64,000 nt of DNA from Eulemur rufifrons (taxonomy: Eukaryota > Chordata > Mammalia > Primates > Lemuridae). The translations under genes and the position numbers were made by a program. The stretch is taken from contig NC_090989.1 of assembly GCF_041146395.1 (NCBI RefSeq), positions 121,147,501 to 121,211,500 of the forward strand, given 5' to 3'. Positions 60,175 through 64,000 of the stretch are shown here, one piece after another (positions within the stretch are counted from its first letter, which is position 1; each line of letters starts with the position of its first letter). The notes below the pieces were generated by a model. It searched no databases, was not told the DNA's origin, and was given only the letters and a program-made list of their open reading frames with translations.

Positions 60175-60395
60175 GTTTGCTCCAAGGCAATGTTCTCACT
60201 GCAGTTCTGTTCCCCAGAAAACACTGCTCAATGTCTGGAGACATTTTACATTGTCACAATTGGGAAGTGGGAACTACTGGCATCTAGTGGGTAGAGGCCA
60301 GGGATGCTACTGAACATCCCACAATGCACGGGACTGTCCTCACAACAAAAAATTATCTGGCCCTAAATGTCAATAGTCCGAGCATGAGAGGCCAT
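60175..60395 (+). mobile_element. Mammal-wide nonautonomous DNA transposon
   Basis: 'caatgtctggagacatttta', 'tactggcatctagtgggtag', 'aggccagggatgctactgaa', 'catcccacaatgcacgggac' and 'aaatgtcaatagtccgag' are a well-known recurrent mammalian sequence. I do not assign the family name. Confidence 0.75.
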
Positions 60396-61234
60396 GCTCC
60401 AAAGGCTCTGTTTTCAGACACAGCAAAAAGACAGGAGGCCCAAACACAGTCTTCCCAGATTCCTGGCCAGCAGTCCCGGTCAGCATCTCCTTCTCCTGCA
60501 GCAGCTCTGGGAGGGGGCAACATGGTTTACAAGTTCCCAGGAGTAACACTTTCCAACAGGGGAGGAAGGATGGGAGGATGGGGATCCAAATGTAGGGAAA
60601 TGGGACTTCAGCGCTTTCTCACCCACTCCCAACCCCCCACCACCACCAACATCATTCAGCCCCGTCCAGTAAGGAGGGATGCTGCACAGGGGCTTCTGTT
60701 GGTTTCTGCACCTCAGACAGCCTGACCCTTGAAGGAGTTAGGTAACACTGTCTCAGGTCAGTTGGGGGGACTCTGGGACTTCAGAGCTGCCTCGGCAATC
60801 TCCAAGACCCCAGGGGCTTCATGTCATCCATAGTTTTCTCTTCCCCAGCCATATAGAGCACAAATTTTAGCCAGCCTCCCAGGGTGTTTGTGTGTGTGTG
60901 TGTGTGTGCCTGTGTGTACTCACACACATGCAGACAGGACAGGGCTCACTGTAGCAGGGGGAAACCTGCCTTAAGAGTCACCTACCTCCACCTGTCCATC
61001 CATGGGCTGAGCTCCTTAGGGACTCCAGTTCAGCATTATAGGAAGCCAATGACCTGCCCTTTCAGCAGACGCCCAGTGGGTGATGGGGCGGTGCAATGCA
61101 GTGAGATCACACCCTTCACATAAGACCAAACTGTGAGCCATAGGCATTGGGCAAAGACCTTCAGAATATGAAGGTGTGACTCTCCCCCCCCAGCTCCATC
61201 ACTAACTTGTCACCCCACCTGTCCCTTTCTTTAC
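60396..61234. other. Unassigned, with TG microsatellite
   Basis: Ordinary sequence containing a (TG)n tract at 60,880-60,932. No gene recognised. Confidence 0.4.
60880..60932. repeat. (TG)n microsatellite
   Basis: A TG run followed by a short CA run, so partly self-complementary. Confidence 0.92.
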
Positions 61235-61450
61235 CCTTAATTAAGGTAAGAATGACAGCTATCATTTGAAGATCACTTACTGTGCAGCAGCCACCTTAAA
61301 TACATGTCATTCTCACAATAGCCCTATGAGAATTTTTATCTACTCAATGATATGGGTGAGAATATGGAGGGGAAATGGCTGGTCCAAGGTCACAAAAAGT
61401 GGTGGAGCTGGTACTGGAACGCAGTCTGTGTGATGCAGCCTGCTCCAAGG
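61235..61450 (-). mobile_element. MIR SINE, antisense, near full length
   Basis: 'gatcacttactgtgcagcag', 'ccttaaatacatgtcattct', 'cacaatagccctatgagaat', 'ggtccaaggtcacaaaaagt' in reverse MIR order. Confidence 0.9.
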
Positions 61451-62359
61451 AGAAGGCACAGCTCTCAGGGGTCATGCTGGAAAGGTCAGTACACTGCAAT
61501 GTGGGGAGGGGTCCCAGAGCAAAGGCCTTCCTGTGGGGGCATTTATTAATGGTGGGAGTCAAATTAAGGGACTGCCTTCAGCAGGGTGGACCCATAGTGC
61601 CCAGGGCTATCAGGCAGATGCCCTGTAAACACCCCGGAGACCTGCGGCCAAGCCCTGCTGCTGTTGGCTGGGCAGGCCAGGCCCAGTTAAAAATAGACGG
61701 TTCTCAGGTCCAGCTTCCTGACAGCAGCAGGCAGCTCCCTGTGCCCCGGCCTGCTCCTCTTCCCCTCCTCCCTTCCCTGCAGGGCAGGAGTCAGGCTTCT
61801 AGAAGGAGCAGAGATTTTAAGATTTTCATTTCAGGCTAAAGAGGAGTGTTAGTTAGCTTGATGCCCAGAGGGCATGTTTCAAGTTCTGGAGGGACCATCA
61901 CTGGGGAGAGGTCCAGACCCCAACACCCCACCCAGCTCACTCTTACAGAGAGGGCTGTCAACCTCCAAGACCCACCCCGAGAATAAGAGAGGCCAAGGCC
62001 AAAACTTGGCTAATTTCTGCACACCTTGCAATGCAATCTGGAGCCCCCTGCTGTCTTTCCCTTTCCAAAACCAACGCTCAGTGTTGACAGCACCGGGCAA
62101 TTTCTGTATTTGCCAGTGGCTTCTTGGAGGAGGTCTGCTTCTAGTCCTCTCGGGAATCCCCGGAAATCGTGGGGATGAGGCAGCGCTCAGCCAGTGGGAG
62201 CAGTCCTGGAACTCAGGACCAGAGCTTCAAGTGCATGGGGCGGGAGTGCAAGTGCGGGGAAGGAGGCTCTGGAACAGGCCACGTCTGCCCACTGCGGCCT
62301 CGGTGCAGGTCAGGGCTTAGCCCCGGGGATTTCCTTTCAAAGGTGACTTAGAGCTGCTT
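61450..62359. other. Promoter-proximal upstream region without recognised repeats
   Basis: This 0.9-kb stretch between a MIR and the CpG island is free of repeats I can name. A MEF2-like A/T core (TTAAAAATAG) lies at 61,687-61,696. No convincing exon is present. The lack of old transposons beside the promoter is compatible with regulatory constraint but does not prove it. Confidence 0.35.
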
Positions 62360-62394
62360 CATTAGGGTAGCGCCCTCTCGGGCGGGCCCTAATG
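62360..62394. repeat. Interrupted inverted repeat at promoter edge
   Basis: CATTAGGG at 62,360-62,367 is perfectly complementary to CCCTAATG at 62,387-62,394. Inside it, CGCCC (62,371-62,375) pairs with GGGCG (62,380-62,384) around a TCTC loop. The inner right arm overlaps the GC box. It could be a symmetric protein-binding site or a small hairpin. Function is inference only. Confidence 0.6.
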
Positions 62395-62905
62395 GCATGT
62401 TTGGCAGAGTCAGCGAAACGCTGCGCGCGGCGGCTCCGGCGGCGGGGGAGCGCCCTCTCCCGCGCCCTCGCCCTCTCCCGCGCCGGGCAGCCGCGCGCAC
62501 GGGGCCATTTGCAACGCAAGCAGCCTAGCGAGCGGCCGCAGCGCCCCAGTCGGGAGGGAGGCGGCACCATGGAGCTGAAGAAGGACATCAACGCCGTGTC
62601 TATCGACATGCTGCTGATCGTGCACTCGGAGAAGCGGCGCGCCGCACAGGGCACGCACTCAGATCTGCAGGCGGACCCGGGCGCGCTGCTGCAGCGCTGC
62701 GGAGGTAACGCGTGCCCGGCCTATGTCCTGGGGCCCGGGGCACCTCGGCCTCCTTGCCCTCTCGCCCTAGGGCCCGCCCACCGGGGGGCGCCCCACGCGA
62801 CCCCGGGCGAGGTCAGCGAGCCTGACCCTCTTCCCCAGGGCCGCTTTCGCCTCCGCGCCGTGGCACTGGCGTCCCGTGGCAACGCGCAGTCTCGTGGCAA
62901 CGAGC
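62370..62905 (+). promoter_or_regulatory. CpG-island promoter of the 62.57 kb gene
   Basis: CpG density rises abruptly near 62,370. I count about 27 CpGs between 62,409 and 62,568, against a CpG-poor surrounding. A GC-box core (GGGCGG) lies at 62,380-62,385, and no TATA box is evident ahead of the ATG. Two GC-rich direct repeats (GCCCTCTCCCGCGCC) lie at about 62,453-62,467 and 62,470-62,484. The combination of CpG island, strong-context ATG and splice donor is typical of a housekeeping or developmental promoter with a dispersed start site. The exact transcription start cannot be read from sequence. CpGs thin out after about 62,900. Confidence 0.8.
62569..62704 (+). CDS. First coding exon of an unidentified protein-coding gene (partial)
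   Basis: The ATG at 62,569 sits in a strong Kozak context (GGCACCATGG) inside a dense CpG island. It opens 45 complete codons plus one base, followed by a GT splice donor at 62,705. The peptide starts MELKKDIN, continues through a hydrophobic stretch (about residues 10-18) into a basic cluster (EKRRAA, residues 21-26), and ends near LLQRCG. There is no signal peptide and no recognisable domain at this length. The donor (GAG/GTAACG) has C instead of the usual G at +5, so it is usable but not ideal. The frame stays open past the donor to a stop ending at 63,030, and upstream to another in-frame ATG at 62,392. That upstream extension would add 59 arginine-rich residues that look like translated CpG-island 5'UTR, so 62,569 is preferred. 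I do not recognise the gene. The remaining exons lie beyond the right edge. Confidence 0.72.
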
Positions 62906-64000
62906 AGCCTGGTTGTTGCCCCAGATTGACTCCCAGTGCAGGCCCGTGGGTGCTTCCGTCACCCCCGGGGAGCCTGTTTCCTCCCAGCCACTCCCCGAAG
63001 GGCACAGATCAGGGTTGGAAGATGCCCTGAAGGAAGGGGGCCAGAGCCTCTGGCCTGACTCACAGGTGGTGGAGGCCTGCCCCCAGCCCCCGCAACACAC
63101 TGCAGGGCATGGGGACCCAGGGAAATCTGTGTGCTGAGTAGGACTTTGAGAAGAGGCGCTCCCTTATTGGCCTTGTACAATTTCCAGCCTCAATTTTCCC
63201 TCTCTTGAGCCTCTCTCTCAGCTTCCTACAGATGGAAGGCATGAAAGGGGTAAAAGGAACACAGGCTTGGGTTCGGTGAGTTTTAAAATCTGCTCTCCCC
63301 ACTTGAATGTATGCATCAGTTTTACTTGTCCTGCAGACTTTCTCGGGAAGAGTAGACTGGCAAATACAGTGACTGTTTATAGAGTGATTGTGGAAAGCAG
63401 GGCCCAGGCCTCTGTGTTCTCCGGACAAGATGACAGGACACAATGTGAATAGAGTCTAGATGGATAATAGTGCAGGTTAAATAAGCCCCTGAGAAGTCTG
63501 GGAACCTCAGGTCCTGGGTCCAGAGCCCTTTTGGAGGCTGGTGTGAGGGTGCACTAGGCTGATTGTGTGCCAGTTCTTAGGTTCAATGCTTGATAGCCTA
63601 TGTGGCAAAATGACTTTGGCCTCCCACACCCCCTCTAGCTCTTGAGCTCCTTTGTGTTCCTGCTGCTACTCTGCCCCTGGCTCTTCTGTCCCCAGAGCCC
63701 CTGTGCACATTGAACATCCACCTTCCATCTGCCTTGCTAAAGCAATGGTGCCGTGGATGGCCTTGCCACCAACAGCCGCAGAGGCTGCAGCTGCCTCCAA
63801 AGCACCTGGGGACCTCTTGGGGAGGTAGGCAGGGGAAAGAAATAGATTCTGGAGGGCTATGTTGACAGGTGCTCCAGTCTCAGAAGGGATTTGGGGTCCA
63901 GGAATTGTTCAGGTTAATGATTCTTTAGTTCTCAGCTCTGATCCTGGGAGAAGGGGAAATGGCCCACCCAAGGCATGTGTCATTAGAAAATCAGCAGGGG
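62705..64000 (+). other. Start of intron 1 (open at right edge)
   Basis: The sequence begins with the GT of the donor, and CpG richness fades by about 62,900. No second exon with convincing acceptor, reading frame and donor is visible before the window ends. I recognise no transposon here, which fits a constrained promoter-proximal intron. If the 62,705 donor is not used, GAG/GTCAGC near 62,812 is a possible alternative. Confidence 0.5.

Noticed and set aside
62392..63030. A 212-codon single-exon protein across the CpG island
   Set aside because: Its beginning looks like translated GC-rich 5'UTR and its end is read-through of the splice donor. The spliced 62,569-62,704 exon is the better model.
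1..64000. CRISPR arrays, bacterial operons, tRNA or rRNA genes
   Set aside because: No spaced direct repeats, no cloverleaf with A and B boxes outside the Alu, and the repeat content is that of a mammalian nuclear genome.

Overview
This is a mammalian, almost certainly primate, nuclear window. It is repeat-rich intergenic DNA, and the start of one protein-coding gene lies at the right-hand end. The primate call rests on an old dimeric Alu at 27,844-28,130. The 3'-untranslated region of the L1 at 39,919-41,847 looks like the type I associate with lemurs and galagos, and only one Alu was found in 64 kb, far fewer than expected in a monkey or human. A strepsirrhine primate is therefore my best inference, but it is not proven.

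Nothing from 1 to about 62,350 looks like a protein-coding gene. The open frames there are short, overlap on both strands, and mostly fall inside transposons or low-complexity DNA. The region is built of ancient transposons. There are many MIR SINEs. L2 LINE pieces are frequent, with large blocks at 14.9-18 kb, 37.1-38.3 kb and 42.1-43.2 kb. L1 and HAL1 fragments include a younger 5'-truncated L1 at 39.9-41.8 kb. MaLR-type LTRs and hAT-type DNA transposons are also present. Three solo LTRs have exact 5-bp target-site duplications (10,518-10,975; 13,385-13,831; 52,592-52,935). The 13.4 kb LTR belongs to no family I recognise. Simple-sequence tracts include a 440-bp polypyrimidine block (49,018-49,455) and a degenerate TGGA array (53,258-53,545).

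At 62.37-62.9 kb there is a dense CpG island with a GC box, GC-rich direct repeats and an inverted repeat at its upstream edge. Inside it, an ATG in strong Kozak context (62,569) opens a 45-codon coding stretch that ends at a splice donor after 62,704. This is read as first coding exon plus the beginning of intron 1 of a gene running off the right edge. I could not name the gene from this short peptide. A smaller CpG-rich patch at 33.81-33.96 kb is the only other promoter-like spot.

I found no evidence of a novel multi-gene system, CRISPR array, tRNA or rRNA. Repeat family names come from recognising consensus-like sequence by eye, without a database search. Boundaries are approximate unless an exact duplication is stated.
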